From an uncultured Paludibacter sp. (GTDB lineage Bacteria > Bacteroidota > Bacteroidia > Bacteroidales > Paludibacteraceae): DNA of 56,737 nucleotides. A program made the position numbers and the translations under genes. Where the stretch lies: contig CALCBD010000017.1 in assembly GCA_937897985.1 (NCBI GenBank), positions 1 to 56,737 on the forward strand, in the 5' to 3' direction. This document shows positions 7,077 through 15,540 of this stretch, one piece after another. Position 1 is the stretch's first letter. Each line of letters opens with the position of its first letter. The notes below the pieces were generated by a model. That model saw nothing but the letters and a program-made list of their open reading frames with translations. It had not been told where the DNA came from and searched no databases.

Positions 7077-7670
7077 TTATTTTTTCTTTTTCTTCTCTAC
7101 TGTCCAACCGAATTTTCCTATCTCTTCACCCAGTTTATAGTAATGTCCGTGCGAATAGGCAATGAGTCCTGCTTTACCGAGGTCAAATTTATCGGTTTCT
7201 GGGTCGATAAACCGGCTATCTGCCTGAACATTTACCACATCGGCAATAAACATATCGTGTGAACCAAGCGGAATAATTTCCCTTACCTTACATTCGATAC
7301 AAAGCGGCGCTTCGGCAATTACCGGAGCCTGAACCTTTTCGCCGCGTACGGGCGTAAGTTTCATCTCCTGAAATTTATTGAAATCCTTACCGCTTTTTAC
7401 TCCACACCAGTCTGTAGCAAAAGCCATATCTTCGTTTGTCAGATTAATGACAAATTCCATATTTTTTTTAATAATGTTGTACGAATGACGTTCCGGTCGT
7501 ACTGAAATATAACACATCGGCGGATTAGAGCAGATGGTTCCCATCCAGCTTAATGTGAGCATGTTGTAGTCATCAGGTGTACTTCCGCAGCTTATCAGTG
7601 CTGCCGGCAAAGGATAAATCATGGTCCCGGGTTTCCAGCTGATATGCTTATTTTCTTCTGTCTTCTTCAT
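7077..7670 (-). CDS. Flavin reductase-like (flavoredoxin) protein
   Basis: A 197-aa protein of the FMN-binding flavin reductase/flavoredoxin family. The N-terminal PLPAALISCGSTPDDYNMLTLSW is the characteristic first strand pair, followed by CSNPPMCYISVRPERHSY, which contacts FMN in the family, and a conserved VINLTNEDMAFATDWCG. The C-terminal tail is lysine-rich (VEKKKKK). It begins 2 nt after pyrI, so it is probably co-transcribed with pyrBI although the functions are not obviously linked. Substrate unknown. Confidence 0.88.
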   Translation of the reverse strand: MKKTEENKHISWKPGTMIYPLPAALISCGSTPDDYNMLTLSWMGTICSNPPMCYISVRPERHSYNIIKKNMEFVINLTNEDMAFATDWCGVKSGKDFNKFQEMKLTPVRGEKVQAPVIAEAPLCIECKVREIIPLGSHDMFIADVVNVQADSRFIDPETDKFDLGKAGLIAYSHGHYYKLGEEIGKFGWTVEKKKKK

Positions 7671-7672
7671 TT

Positions 7673-8128
7673 TTATTTAATCTTTACTTCTTCTGCTTTA
7701 ACCTCCCGTTCGCAATAGCGACATTTCAGCCGAATCTGATTTTCTTCTTTTAATACATAAAAACGCGTAACCACCGGTTGATGATTGGTGATACAATTCG
7801 GATTTGCACACTGAATGACTTCACGGATTTCATCGGGTAATATCAATGGTCGCTTCTCTACAACTTCAAAATCACGGATAATGTTTATTTTGGCATCAGG
7901 GCAAACCAGTGCCAGTTTATTGGTTTCGTTTTCGGCCAATGCCCTGTCGGCAATTTTAACCAATCCTTTTAATCCGATTTTCTTGCTTTCCAGATTATTT
8001 GCCAGTGTTATCTGATTTATGCAGTTATCCAAATGCAGAATTTGTACTACTTTAAAAAGTTTATCTGCCGGAATATGGTCGATGACAGTTCCGTCTTTAA
8101 GTGCTGCAACTTTTAATTTTTTTTCCAT
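7673..8128 (-). CDS. pyrI: Aspartate carbamoyltransferase regulatory chain
   Basis: This 151-aa regulatory subunit binds nucleotides in its N-terminal domain and joins catalytic trimers through a C-terminal zinc domain. The four zinc cysteines are visible at Cys107, Cys112, Cys136 and Cys139 (CANPNC and CRYC). The allosteric domain carries VAALKDGTVIDHIPA and LASKKIGLKGLVKI-like residues. It follows pyrB in the usual order with a 47-nt gap, and is intact. Confidence 0.96.
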   Translation of the reverse strand: MEKKLKVAALKDGTVIDHIPADKLFKVVQILHLDNCINQITLANNLESKKIGLKGLVKIADRALAENETNKLALVCPDAKINIIRDFEVVEKRPLILPDEIREVIQCANPNCITNHQPVVTRFYVLKEENQIRLKCRYCEREVKAEEVKIK

Positions 8129-8175
8129 TGAATGCGAATTATTACGAATTACATTGAATTTTAAATCCTTACCGC

Positions 8176-9084
8176 TTACTGCTGTTGTAACACCTTACTC
8201 ACTATCGCCTGTCGGACATATAAGCCGTTTTGTGCCTGCTGAAAATAGTACGCTTTTTCGTTACTATCTACGTCCGTGTCGATTTCAGTCACTCGTGGTA
8301 GCGGATGCAGAATCCGTAAACCGGGTTTCGAATTTCCGAGCATCTCGTTTTTGAGAGTGTAAACGTTTTTTACACGCTCATATTCCATCAGGTCCTGAAA
8401 ACGCTCCCGCTGAACACGCGTCATATAAAGAATATCAGCATCATTGAAGTTATCTGTTAACTCTGCTGACTCGGTATATTTAATTCCGTGTTTTTTACAG
8501 AATATTTTATATTCGTCGGGCATTTTCAGTTCGTCAGGGGCGATAAACCTGAAAGTCGGATTAAAGTGCGACATTGCCATGATAAGCGAGTGTACTGTGC
8601 GTCCGTATTTCAAATCACCTGCAAGGCAGATATTCAGATTTTCAAGTGTTCCCTGAGTTTTTAAAATTGAATACAAATCGAGCAATGTTTGTGAGGGATG
8701 CTGGTTAGCACCATCGCCGGCATTGATCACCGGCACAGGCGAAATCTCTGCAGCATATCGCGAAGCTCCTTCGAGCGGATGTCGCATGACTATAGCATCG
8801 GCATACGAACTTACCATGTGAATAGTGTCGTTGAGTGTTTCCCCTTTCGACGAACTGCTGGTAGCTGCATCCGAAAAACCGATGATAGATCCTCCAAGGC
8901 GAATGACTGCCGTTTCGAAACTTAACCTCGTACGTGTGGAAGGTTCGAAAAAAAGCGTGGCAATGACTTTGCCCTCCAGTGTCCTGCGGTTGGGATGTGC
9001 TTCGAAGTCTGCCGCTGAATCGAGAATTGAAAGAATTTCTTCTTTGCTGTAATCCGAAATAGATACCAAACTGTTTTTGCTCAT
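8176..9084 (-). CDS. pyrB: Aspartate carbamoyltransferase catalytic chain
   Basis: This 302-aa enzyme forms carbamoyl aspartate, the committed step of pyrimidine synthesis. The carbamoyl-phosphate loop FFEPSTRTRLSFE (45-57) and the later HPLPR are intact, as is NAGDGANQHPSQTLLDLYS. The start ATG overlaps the TGA stop of a 49-codon leader ORF (ATGA), and a terminator hairpin lies inside that leader. Expression is therefore probably controlled by attenuation, as in the enterobacterial pyrBI operon. The neighbour pyrI supplies the regulatory chain. Confidence 0.97.
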   Translation of the reverse strand: MSKNSLVSISDYSKEEILSILDSAADFEAHPNRRTLEGKVIATLFFEPSTRTRLSFETAVIRLGGSIIGFSDAATSSSSKGETLNDTIHMVSSYADAIVMRHPLEGASRYAAEISPVPVINAGDGANQHPSQTLLDLYSILKTQGTLENLNICLAGDLKYGRTVHSLIMAMSHFNPTFRFIAPDELKMPDEYKIFCKKHGIKYTESAELTDNFNDADILYMTRVQRERFQDLMEYERVKNVYTLKNEMLGNSKPGLRILHPLPRVTEIDTDVDSNEKAYYFQQAQNGLYVRQAIVSKVLQQQ

Positions 9085-9230
9085 GGTGTATTATTGAATG
9101 ATATAAAAAAACCAACACAAATCCTGATTGATTTATATTGGTTCGTTAAATTTTTGGGGCAACTTTTCCTATCAACTTGTTGAAAAAAGCTGATATTATC
9201 AAAAAAGTATTTGTAACACCTTGTTCTCAT
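9081..9230 (-). CDS. pyrBI leader peptide (PyrL-like)
   Basis: A 49-codon ORF on the minus strand begins at ATG 9230, about 13 nt after a TATCTTTG promoter box. It ends in TGA overlapping the pyrB start (ATGA). Its mRNA has two runs of six U (codons TTT TTT at positions 9-10 and 15-16), and the terminator hairpin is inside the ORF. The enterobacterial pyrL leader has the same design: 44 codons, U-rich pause sites, and a terminator that a closely following ribosome disrupts when UTP is low. The peptide sequence is not similar to PyrL and need not be conserved. This is inferred from layout. Confidence 0.65.
   Translation of the reverse strand: MRTRCYKYFFDNISFFQQVDRKSCPKNLTNQYKSIRICVGFFISFNNTP
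9104..9143 (-). terminator. pyrBI attenuator
   Basis: On the minus strand AACCAATATAAATC (9143-9130) pairs with GATTTGTGTTGGTT (9123-9110). The RNA stem is 14 bp with two G-U pairs and a 6-nt loop, and a T run (9110-9105) follows at once. It lies 20 nt before the pyrB start, inside the leader ORF, so it acts before the structural genes. Confidence 0.8.
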
Positions 9231-9242
9231 TTTTTACTGCTG

Positions 9243-9250
9243 CAAAGATA
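9243..9250 (-). promoter_or_regulatory. Promoter -7 box of pyrBI
   Basis: The minus strand reads TATCTTTG (TAnnTTTG consensus), about 160 nt upstream of pyrB and immediately upstream of the leader ORF. Confidence 0.65.
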
Positions 9251-9293
9251 ATTCAAAATTTTCAAAACAGAGAGAATTTCTTCAATTTTCAAA

Positions 9294-9674
9294 CTACTTT
9301 TTTGTTGCTTTTCGGAGGCTTAATTCATCCTGTTGTTTTCTGAAAATTGTGATTTTTTTAATTAGTTCAATTGGTAATTCCTGATTTAATGGGAATTGTA
9401 TTGCACCTTTTGATGTTTTATATTCCGATAATTCTTCGGCAAATATTACAATCGGTGAAGCAGTCGGGTAAAAGCCGATGTGTTTTTTTTGGGCAGCAAA
9501 ATAAACCAGCACATGATGATATTTATAAGCCGGCATACCATAACTGATAATTTCAGTAGCTTCAGGAACTGTTTCTTTGATAATGTTTCGGATTTGATGC
9601 AGTTTTGACTGAAGGGTTTCAACTTGTCCCGCTATGTATTCGTCAACTGAGTTGTATGTGACTTTACTATTCAT
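9294..9674 (-). CDS. DUF1801 (YdhG/frataxin-like fold) protein
   Basis: This 126-aa protein belongs to the DUF1801 family. Typical residues are VDEYIAGQ near the N-terminus, IRNIIKETVPEATEIISYGMPAY in the first half (the family usually reads P-x-A-x-E-x-x-x-Y-x-x-P), and HIGFYPTASPI. The ending IELIKKITIFR is also typical. Members are small cytoplasmic proteins, some called iron chaperones on structural grounds; the biochemical role is not settled. It starts 23 nt after the acyl carrier protein gene and may be co-transcribed with that cluster. Confidence 0.82.
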   Translation of the reverse strand: MNSKVTYNSVDEYIAGQVETLQSKLHQIRNIIKETVPEATEIISYGMPAYKYHHVLVYFAAQKKHIGFYPTASPIVIFAEELSEYKTSKGAIQFPLNQELPIELIKKITIFRKQQDELSLRKATKK

Positions 9675-9697
9675 TTATAAAGGAATTGCTTTGATTA

Positions 9698-9940
9698 TCA
9701 ATGTGTTTTTCCGGTTTTTTGTTCTGTTTTATTCAAAATCATTTCAAACGAAGTCAATCCGGCAATTTCTTCAATTGAAAATGAAATATCAAATTTTTCT
9801 TCTATTGCCATCATTAATCTCAACTGACCCAGACTATCCCATTCTTTCAACTCATTCTGTTTGGTTTTCAGATTAATTTTATCTTTGTTGGTGTTAAAAA
9901 TTTCTGCAAATATTTCTTTTAATTTTATTTCAGTATCCAT
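9698..9940 (-). CDS. Acyl carrier protein
   Basis: This 80-aa carrier protein has the phosphopantetheine serine in WDSLGQLRLM (Ser36). It differs from a housekeeping AcpP, which would read DSLD(T/S)VE. It lies 11 nt after the FkbH-like gene, and carrier protein plus FkbH is a known pairing for loading a glyceryl or similar group onto the carrier. It probably serves the adjacent deacetylase/acetyltransferase cluster rather than general fatty acid synthesis. Confidence 0.9.
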   Translation of the reverse strand: MDTEIKLKEIFAEIFNTNKDKINLKTKQNELKEWDSLGQLRLMMAIEEKFDISFSIEEIAGLTSFEMILNKTEQKTGKTH

Positions 9941-9951
9941 ATTTATTTCCG

Positions 9952-11505
9952 TTAGTAGTTTTTATAATGTGAGTTATCATTGGTATTAAAACCATAGTTT
10001 TCCAAAAATGTTTTTAAAATAATGTTTCGTTCGGTTGCACAATAATGCAGGTTTATACGTTCAATGCCTCTGTTTTTCAGGGATTTAATTATATAATCCA
10101 TGAACGAAAATTCTATTTTGCGACCTAAAACTCTGCAACTTAACATGAAGGAATCGATTTCGGCACTTGAATTTTCAATTTTAACAATGCTGCATCCGAC
10201 TATTCCTTCATTGCCAAACTTGTCTTCGTAGCTGATACAATAGACAAGGTAATCGGTTCTTTCAATAAAATTCAGAATTTCGATGTCGGTATATCGTTTC
10301 AGGCTCAGATTAAACTGATTGGTTTTTTGTGTGAGTTGTGCAATCCGTGTATAACTGGTCTTGTCAGCACTTCTGATATCCAGTCTGATATCCAGATTGC
10401 GCAGATAATCATCATAATTTATTGTTTGTTTGGCCAGCTGTCTTTTGGCATTTCTCTGATACTGAGCTGTTTTCTCAAAATCTTCATTTGTCAGGCTATG
10501 TCTGGCAAAGTTGGTATATACCACTTCGTTGATAAACCAGTCGTTCAATGTTGAAATTTCTTTTGGGAATTCCGGAACTGCAACACCCGGTACTTCGTTG
10601 GCAACAATTGCTCTTTCGAGTGCGTTATCGTCAATAAAAACCATCGATTCCGTACTGATGTTCAATACTTCAGCCAGATGCAGTAAATTCTCACTCTTCG
10701 GTTGCCAGTTGACTTCAGTTGAAACAAAATCGTCCCACTTCAGCAACATGTTTGTGTTGTTTTCAAAAACATTCAGTACATCTTCAATATAATTTTTTGA
10801 ACACAAAGCCAGTAACACTCCCTGTTTTTTTAGTTCAATCACAGTAGATTGAAAATCAAGATAGATTCTGCCGATGCCTTCGTTTCCAATTTGCAGGTTT
10901 TGCCAGCCATCTTCGGCTGCTACTCCTCCCCATAAAGTGTTGTCAGCGTCGAGCACCAGTAGCTTTTTGACTTTACCCTGAATTGAATTCAGAAAATTAT
11001 TAAGTTCGCTGAATAATAAATTGAACCCTGAATTTGAAAATTTAATCCGGCCCAGATACCAGTATTTGTTATCAAAAATTGAGTTATAACCATGGAGTTG
11101 AATTAATCTGTTAAAATTAAAAATCAAAACCTGTTGATTATCAGCCGATAATTGATTTAGTTTTCTGTTCATTTCCGTGTTTTCAGATTCTGAACGATCA
11201 TGATAAGTGTGTACCGAAAGTGGTTTAAACAAAAAATTTGAAATTATCATCCTGCAATCAGGATTTTTAACAGTAAAACTTTGAACAGCAGAGATTAAAT
11301 CGTTGATATTAAAGTTTTTTTCGTCACAGTTTAAATAGATAAATACATAATCGGGACAAAATTGATTCAGCTGCGAATTATCGTCCAGCATTTCAGCTTG
11401 CCATTGATTATAGCCTGAAAAACAGATTTTGTACTGCCCTGCATTTTCGAATCTGTGACGAAGCGGGTCAATGTTTACATTGCTTAGAAAGGCTGTTTTT
11501 TTCAT
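9952..11505 (-). CDS. FkbH-like HAD-IIIC protein
   Basis: A 517-aa protein with three parts: an N-terminal region of about 175 residues (SGNH-like in related proteins), a HAD phosphatase-type domain with LDADNTLWGG (nucleophile Asp186, Asp188), and a C-terminal GNAT-like domain. FkbH proteins dephosphorylate 1,3-bisphosphoglycerate and load the glyceryl group on a carrier protein, as in polyketide methoxymalonyl units. HAD motif IDDNALERA is also present. With its own carrier protein downstream and a deacetylase/acetyltransferase upstream it probably modifies a cell-surface glycan or makes a small metabolite. The product is unknown. Confidence 0.88.
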   Translation of the reverse strand: MKKTAFLSNVNIDPLRHRFENAGQYKICFSGYNQWQAEMLDDNSQLNQFCPDYVFIYLNCDEKNFNINDLISAVQSFTVKNPDCRMIISNFLFKPLSVHTYHDRSESENTEMNRKLNQLSADNQQVLIFNFNRLIQLHGYNSIFDNKYWYLGRIKFSNSGFNLLFSELNNFLNSIQGKVKKLLVLDADNTLWGGVAAEDGWQNLQIGNEGIGRIYLDFQSTVIELKKQGVLLALCSKNYIEDVLNVFENNTNMLLKWDDFVSTEVNWQPKSENLLHLAEVLNISTESMVFIDDNALERAIVANEVPGVAVPEFPKEISTLNDWFINEVVYTNFARHSLTNEDFEKTAQYQRNAKRQLAKQTINYDDYLRNLDIRLDIRSADKTSYTRIAQLTQKTNQFNLSLKRYTDIEILNFIERTDYLVYCISYEDKFGNEGIVGCSIVKIENSSAEIDSFMLSCRVLGRKIEFSFMDYIIKSLKNRGIERINLHYCATERNIILKTFLENYGFNTNDNSHYKNY

Positions 11506-11553
11506 TTTATTTGTCTTAAAGTCATTCTGACAGAATTAAAAAAGCAGAATTTA

Positions 11554-12642
11554 TCAGGTAAAAACTGCATCACCATCGCCATCCTGAAAAACAGAAGAAG
11601 CTATATCATAGTTTCTCGGGAAGATGTATGGCCGTTTAAAGTTTTTAATATAAATAAAATTTGTTCTTTTGGCTCTTAACCTGTTCATTAAGCGGTGATC
11701 TATCGTACTTATTGTATTGATAAGTTCGTTCAGCGAGAGGTCGATCAGGTAACCTGCTATTGAACCAATGTGTTCGTCTTTGGCGTACATGTGGCTTACA
11801 GTCAGGTTTTTATCTCTGATTTTCAACAACACAATTCCTTCGAGTTGCTGATGATTATAAATTTTCAGAATTCTGTATTCAAATTGTTCCGATTTTGAAC
11901 TAAAAAAGTACCGTTCCGACTCTTTATCAGTTTTACCTTTCAGTACCCATGGAAAATCAATGACCCAATTGAAGTAATTGATGTCTCTGATAACACTTTT
12001 TTGTTGATCGGATCTGAACTTTTCAAGAAACGCGATAAATTCCGCATCACGTTTATTGTCTTCAATTACCCTGAATTTACGTTTTCTTTTTTTATGTATG
12101 AATTTCCTGAATTTCAGAATTTCGTTGATGCTTCGTTCGAATAATTTGTAAAAAGTCATGGTTGATTTAAGGTCGGGATATCTGGCCTGAAGCAAATCGG
12201 CAAAGCAGAAATTAATGTAAAATTTTCGACCTTTATTGTATTGGGTTTTTTGTGAAATACCCAGATTCAGGTATGTTTTCTCCAATGAATAAAGGAAGTT
12301 TGAGATAAAAAGCTGATTTTTATATTGTTTGATTAAAAGGAAAAACAGCTGTGAAGCAAGCTGCCCGTTTCTGAATTTTTCTTCGACCCAAAAACAACTC
12401 AGCCAGTAAATTTTTTTTTCTACACCTTCGGAATTAATAATATCAGGTAATACACCCACATACCCCACTAAATCAGCATTTTCATAAGCAGCCCAAAGTA
12501 TAATATCTTCATCGGCACAGTAAGGATTGTTGTACTGCGACCATCCACGATGAAAACTTATTGGCACCTTATTGAGCACCCTGAAAAATTCAGAGTGAAT
12601 AAATTCATTTAATTCGTTTTTGTTGTATGATTTTATCTGCAT
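11554..12642 (-). CDS. GNAT-like N-acyltransferase
   Basis: This 362-aa protein is probably in the GNAT superfamily. Residues 50-110 (ENADLVGYVGVLPDII, then WLSCFWVEEKFRNGQLASQL) fit GNAT strands followed by an acyl-CoA binding turn; FRNGQLAS corresponds to the R/Q-x-x-G-x-G/A motif in a degenerate form. A second weak GNAT-like half may lie at residues 230-330. Similar double-GNAT proteins accompany polysaccharide clusters. The start overlaps the deacetylase stop (TAATG), so translation is coupled. Acceptor unknown. Confidence 0.7.
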   Translation of the reverse strand: MQIKSYNKNELNEFIHSEFFRVLNKVPISFHRGWSQYNNPYCADEDIILWAAYENADLVGYVGVLPDIINSEGVEKKIYWLSCFWVEEKFRNGQLASQLFFLLIKQYKNQLFISNFLYSLEKTYLNLGISQKTQYNKGRKFYINFCFADLLQARYPDLKSTMTFYKLFERSINEILKFRKFIHKKRKRKFRVIEDNKRDAEFIAFLEKFRSDQQKSVIRDINYFNWVIDFPWVLKGKTDKESERYFFSSKSEQFEYRILKIYNHQQLEGIVLLKIRDKNLTVSHMYAKDEHIGSIAGYLIDLSLNELINTISTIDHRLMNRLRAKRTNFIYIKNFKRPYIFPRNYDIASSVFQDGDGDAVFT

Positions 12643-13670
12643 TAATTTCTAATGATTATATGTTTGTTTATTAGCATTTTAAGTGTATAAAACAGATATT
12701 CATTTTTCAAAATTGATTCAGCTCTTTTATTATTCGGGAGTTCCATTGGTATTCTCTGGAAGTTAGTTGTAATGCTGTCGAGTTTCAGATTGGCCGTACC
12801 AAAACTCAAATCGATGTGGTTCTTCGTTTTTTCAAAAAAAGTTTTATTGACGTTAAAATCGGTATAGGGAAACGAAAACAATGCTTTTTCGATAGCAAAC
12901 CGTTCGTGAATAAACTGAAGCGATTTTAGTGTTTCTGCTATTTGTTCATTTTCGGTCAATGAGGGAAAATATGGATGAGATGCGGAATGTGCACCTAAAC
13001 TGAATCCCTGTTTTACGAGGTTTTCTATCTGCTGACTTGTCAGGTATGGTTGATGAACGGATAAATACTCATTAAAGTCAACCCCGAGAAGCCCTGCAAT
13101 TACTTCGACCTGATTTTTGTTTTGGTCGGTTATCTGAAGTAAATCCTTCGAATGATGATATTTTAGTCCGATTGACTGAAACAGGGTCTCAATCTCATTT
13201 TTTTGACCTGCTGAAAGTGTTGTTGAGTTAATTTTATCAATCAATATACTGATTTTCAGCCTATAAAACATGTCTTTGTTGTCAACGTAATCGCTGTTGA
13301 CGAAAAAAGTGGCGGGTATACCTTTTTTAATCAAAACCGGTGCTGCCACATCATGAAATTGTCTGAGACCGTCATCAAAACTCAGAAAGAAGCTTTTAGT
13401 GCGCCTTAATGAAGGATTGCCCTTGTTCTCAAATAAATAATCTGCCGAAACCGGTTGATAGTTTTTTGTGAAAAAATCAAGATCTTCGTTGAATCTTTTA
13501 GTTGAAATAATTGGATATAAATGCTTTAAGTGAATTGGCTCTTCATCCGAAACGCAATGGTAAAACGGCATAACAAGCCCTTGTCCAGTCCATTTTATGT
13601 ACAACTCAAGATTGGCCAAAGAGTTAAAACTTGTAAGAATTGTTTTTGCTATATTTTTGGGATACAACAT
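12642..13670 (-). CDS. Polysaccharide deacetylase family protein (CE4/NodB)
   Basis: A 342-aa CE4-type protein. The metal Asp-Asp motif is in FFLSFDDGLRQFHDVAAP, and a degenerate His motif is in GAHSASHPYFP. The Arg/Pro and late His-Asp motifs are less clear, so activity is uncertain. No convincing signal peptide is seen; the N-terminus carries a short hydrophobic helix only. It is first in a tight set with the GNAT-like, FkbH-like and carrier genes. Such deacetylases act on N-acetylated or O-acetylated sugars. Confidence 0.85.
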   Translation of the reverse strand: MLYPKNIAKTILTSFNSLANLELYIKWTGQGLVMPFYHCVSDEEPIHLKHLYPIISTKRFNEDLDFFTKNYQPVSADYLFENKGNPSLRRTKSFFLSFDDGLRQFHDVAAPVLIKKGIPATFFVNSDYVDNKDMFYRLKISILIDKINSTTLSAGQKNEIETLFQSIGLKYHHSKDLLQITDQNKNQVEVIAGLLGVDFNEYLSVHQPYLTSQQIENLVKQGFSLGAHSASHPYFPSLTENEQIAETLKSLQFIHERFAIEKALFSFPYTDFNVNKTFFEKTKNHIDLSFGTANLKLDSITTNFQRIPMELPNNKRAESILKNEYLFYTLKMLINKHIIIRN

Positions 13671-13724
13671 ATTAAATCATTTTCTATACCCTGTATTTAC
13701 CTTAATACTGATTAAAAATCTATT

Positions 13725-14324
13725 TTATTCAAATACAAGCCCGTCAATTTTTTCTAATTTCGAAATAAGTTTTTCTGCTTCAGCTTTTCTGATTTCGAGT
13801 TGTATCAGGCAAAAATTATCGAACTTTTGTTGAATAATCACCGGATTCATTTCTTTCATAACTTTCATGACCTCGTTCAGTTGGAGGTAATCAAATTGAA
13901 ATGAAACAGAAGTATTCATCGTTTTTTCAATGATTACGGCATTGTTCAGAGCACTTGCTGCCGCCTCCCTGTAAGCAGTTATAAGCCCGCCCGTTCCCAG
14001 CAAAATACCTCCAAAATATCTGACTACAATTACCAGTACATTTGTCAGCCCGAACGATTTTATTTGTCCCAACACAGGTTTACCTGCAGTTCCCGATGGC
14101 TCACCATCATCGTTGAATCTCCATTCCTGTCTGTCTTCGCCCAACATATAGGCAAAACAAACATGACGGGCATCATAGTATTGTTTCTTAAAGTCTCTGA
14201 TTATCCGGTTAATATCATCTAAATTCCCCACCGGAAAGGCAAACGATAAAAATTTACTTCCTTTTTCTTTATAAATACCTTCGGACGCATTTCTTATTGT
14301 TTTGTAAGTATCGGTCATTTTCAA
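13725..14324 (-). CDS. yigZ: YigZ/IMPACT family protein
   Basis: A 199-aa UPF0029/IMPACT protein. The signature GEPSGTAGKPVLGQI and VVRYFGGILLGTGGLITAYREAA (cut here to its key part) is fully present, and the C-terminal ~70 residues form the ferredoxin-like DUF1949 domain. Family members bind nucleic acids and IMPACT regulates translation in eukaryotes; the bacterial role is open. It has its own TACTTTTG promoter box at 14341-14348. Confidence 0.94.
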   Translation of the reverse strand: MKMTDTYKTIRNASEGIYKEKGSKFLSFAFPVGNLDDINRIIRDFKKQYYDARHVCFAYMLGEDRQEWRFNDDGEPSGTAGKPVLGQIKSFGLTNVLVIVVRYFGGILLGTGGLITAYREAAASALNNAVIIEKTMNTSVSFQFDYLQLNEVMKVMKEMNPVIIQQKFDNFCLIQLEIRKAEAEKLISKLEKIDGLVFE

Positions 14325-14340
14325 TCAGCTATGTTAGCCA

Positions 14341-14348
14341 CAAAAGTA
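14341..14348 (-). promoter_or_regulatory. Promoter -7 box of yigZ
   Basis: The minus strand reads TACTTTTG, 17 nt upstream of the yigZ start, so the transcript leader would be only about 10 nt. Confidence 0.6.
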
Positions 14349-14876
14349 ATTAAAATGTATTATAAAAGCGAATCAGGAATTGAAATTAATTAAATCCGTT
14401 ATCCTTTTCGAACGATTTAATTTTGTAACACAACCGGAAATCGGAACTGAGTACCTGCAACCAAATCTTTGGAATCTGAAGTTGAGTTCAGACCGAAAAG
14501 TCAAAAAAAATTATTTTTGAACGTCGGAAACGCTTTGAAAATCAGGTGCAATGGTCGAAAACGATTCAACGTTACCGGGAAATAGTAACTGTATTGCTTA
14601 ATTTTATAATTCAGAGCTGTAGTCCTTCTCACTTATATAAATAAACAGCAACTAAAAACAATTTCAACAACTGAGTCAAATCAAAGATTTAAACGAATCC
14701 GTACTTTCGGTTTTACTGACTTTTATGTGTTGTTCGCTGAACAATTGTTTCAGTTTAAAAGCTTATTTTATGAAAGAATCTGAACTATTTAATAAACTTT
14801 TAAATTTCTGAATTTGTTTCATATAAAACAAAATTCAATAGAAATTTGAAAATATATTTTTTAAAATCAGAATATT
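14349..14876. other. Gene-free 528-bp stretch between divergent genes
   Basis: No ORF, tRNA or repeat array is evident. The only structure noted is an imperfect palindrome at 14802-14847: AAATTTC with GAAATTT outside, and GAATTTGTTT with AAACAAAATTC inside. It lies 30 nt upstream of the next gene and could be an operator or an RNA hairpin in its leader. Confidence 0.4.
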
Positions 14877-15269
14877 ATGTCAAAACTTGAATTAAATCAG
14901 ATCTATTTGGAACTTGAATTCCAGATAAAGAGGTTGGGTCAGTCTAACCTTCAGATATACAGGGATATAATGAGAGAAGATGCGCAGGACGTAATTTCGA
15001 TGCTGAGAACAGAAATTGATGGTTGGATTAAGAATCTGAATGACAGGACTATTTCGTGTTATGATATCGAAAGATTGCTTCAGGCTCAAAAAAACAATAT
15101 AAAATTGGAACGTTTGAAAAGCAAGAACGTAGATGAAAAAGAACTTGAAATTTTCAGAAATGATATTATGCGCATGATTGCAAAAGCGATAATGAATACC
15201 TACCTTGAGTCACTCTTTCGTAATCAGACCCGGCGTACGAATGAATCCGACAATTTATATGAAGCATAA
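14877..15269 (+). CDS. Hypothetical helical protein
   Basis: An unrecognised 130-aa protein, predicted by eye to be almost entirely alpha helical, with heptad-like stretches (LELEFQIKRLGQSNLQIYRD and residues 60-100). It has no signal peptide or membrane segment and is rich in charged residues, Asn and Ile. It stands alone between a 528-bp spacer and tRNA-Thr, so there is no operon context. The ORF is clean with an ATG start and a plausible AT-rich leader. Function unknown. Confidence 0.55.
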   Translation: MSKLELNQIYLELEFQIKRLGQSNLQIYRDIMREDAQDVISMLRTEIDGWIKNLNDRTISCYDIERLLQAQKNNIKLERLKSKNVDEKELEIFRNDIMRMIAKAIMNTYLESLFRNQTRRTNESDNLYEA

Positions 15270-15413
15270 ATGTCAGATTTTCTTTTATTTATAAATGCAG
15301 TAACTGTAATGTGTTAAATTGATTAGCACAGTATTGCTGATAAAATTCTGATAAGAAGCAGGCTTTTTGTCAGAATTTTCTTTTTTTAATTCAACGGTAA
15401 TGAAAAAAAAGTT

Positions 15414-15421
15414 TATATTTG
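15414..15421 (+). promoter_or_regulatory. Promoter -7 box of tRNA-Thr
   Basis: TATATTTG, a perfect TAnnTTTG match, ends 22 nt before the tRNA 5' end. Confidence 0.75.
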
Positions 15422-15443
15422 CAGTCATTTTTTTCAACACAAA

Positions 15444-15516
15444 GCCTTTTTAGCTCAGTTGGTAGAGCAATTCATTCGTAATGAATAGGTCTGGGGTTCG
15501 AGTCCCCAAAAAGGCT
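15444..15516 (+). tRNA. tRNA-Thr (anticodon CGT)
   Basis: A 73-nt cloverleaf with acceptor GCCTTTT/AAAAGGC, D arm AGCTCAGTTGGTAGAGC, anticodon loop TTCGTAA (anticodon CGT) and T loop TTCGAGT. CCA is not encoded. The porphyrin-type operon starts 24 nt downstream, so read-through from the tRNA promoter is possible. Confidence 0.95.
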
Positions 15517-15540
15517 CCTTATTATCGTTGTGAACAACTT

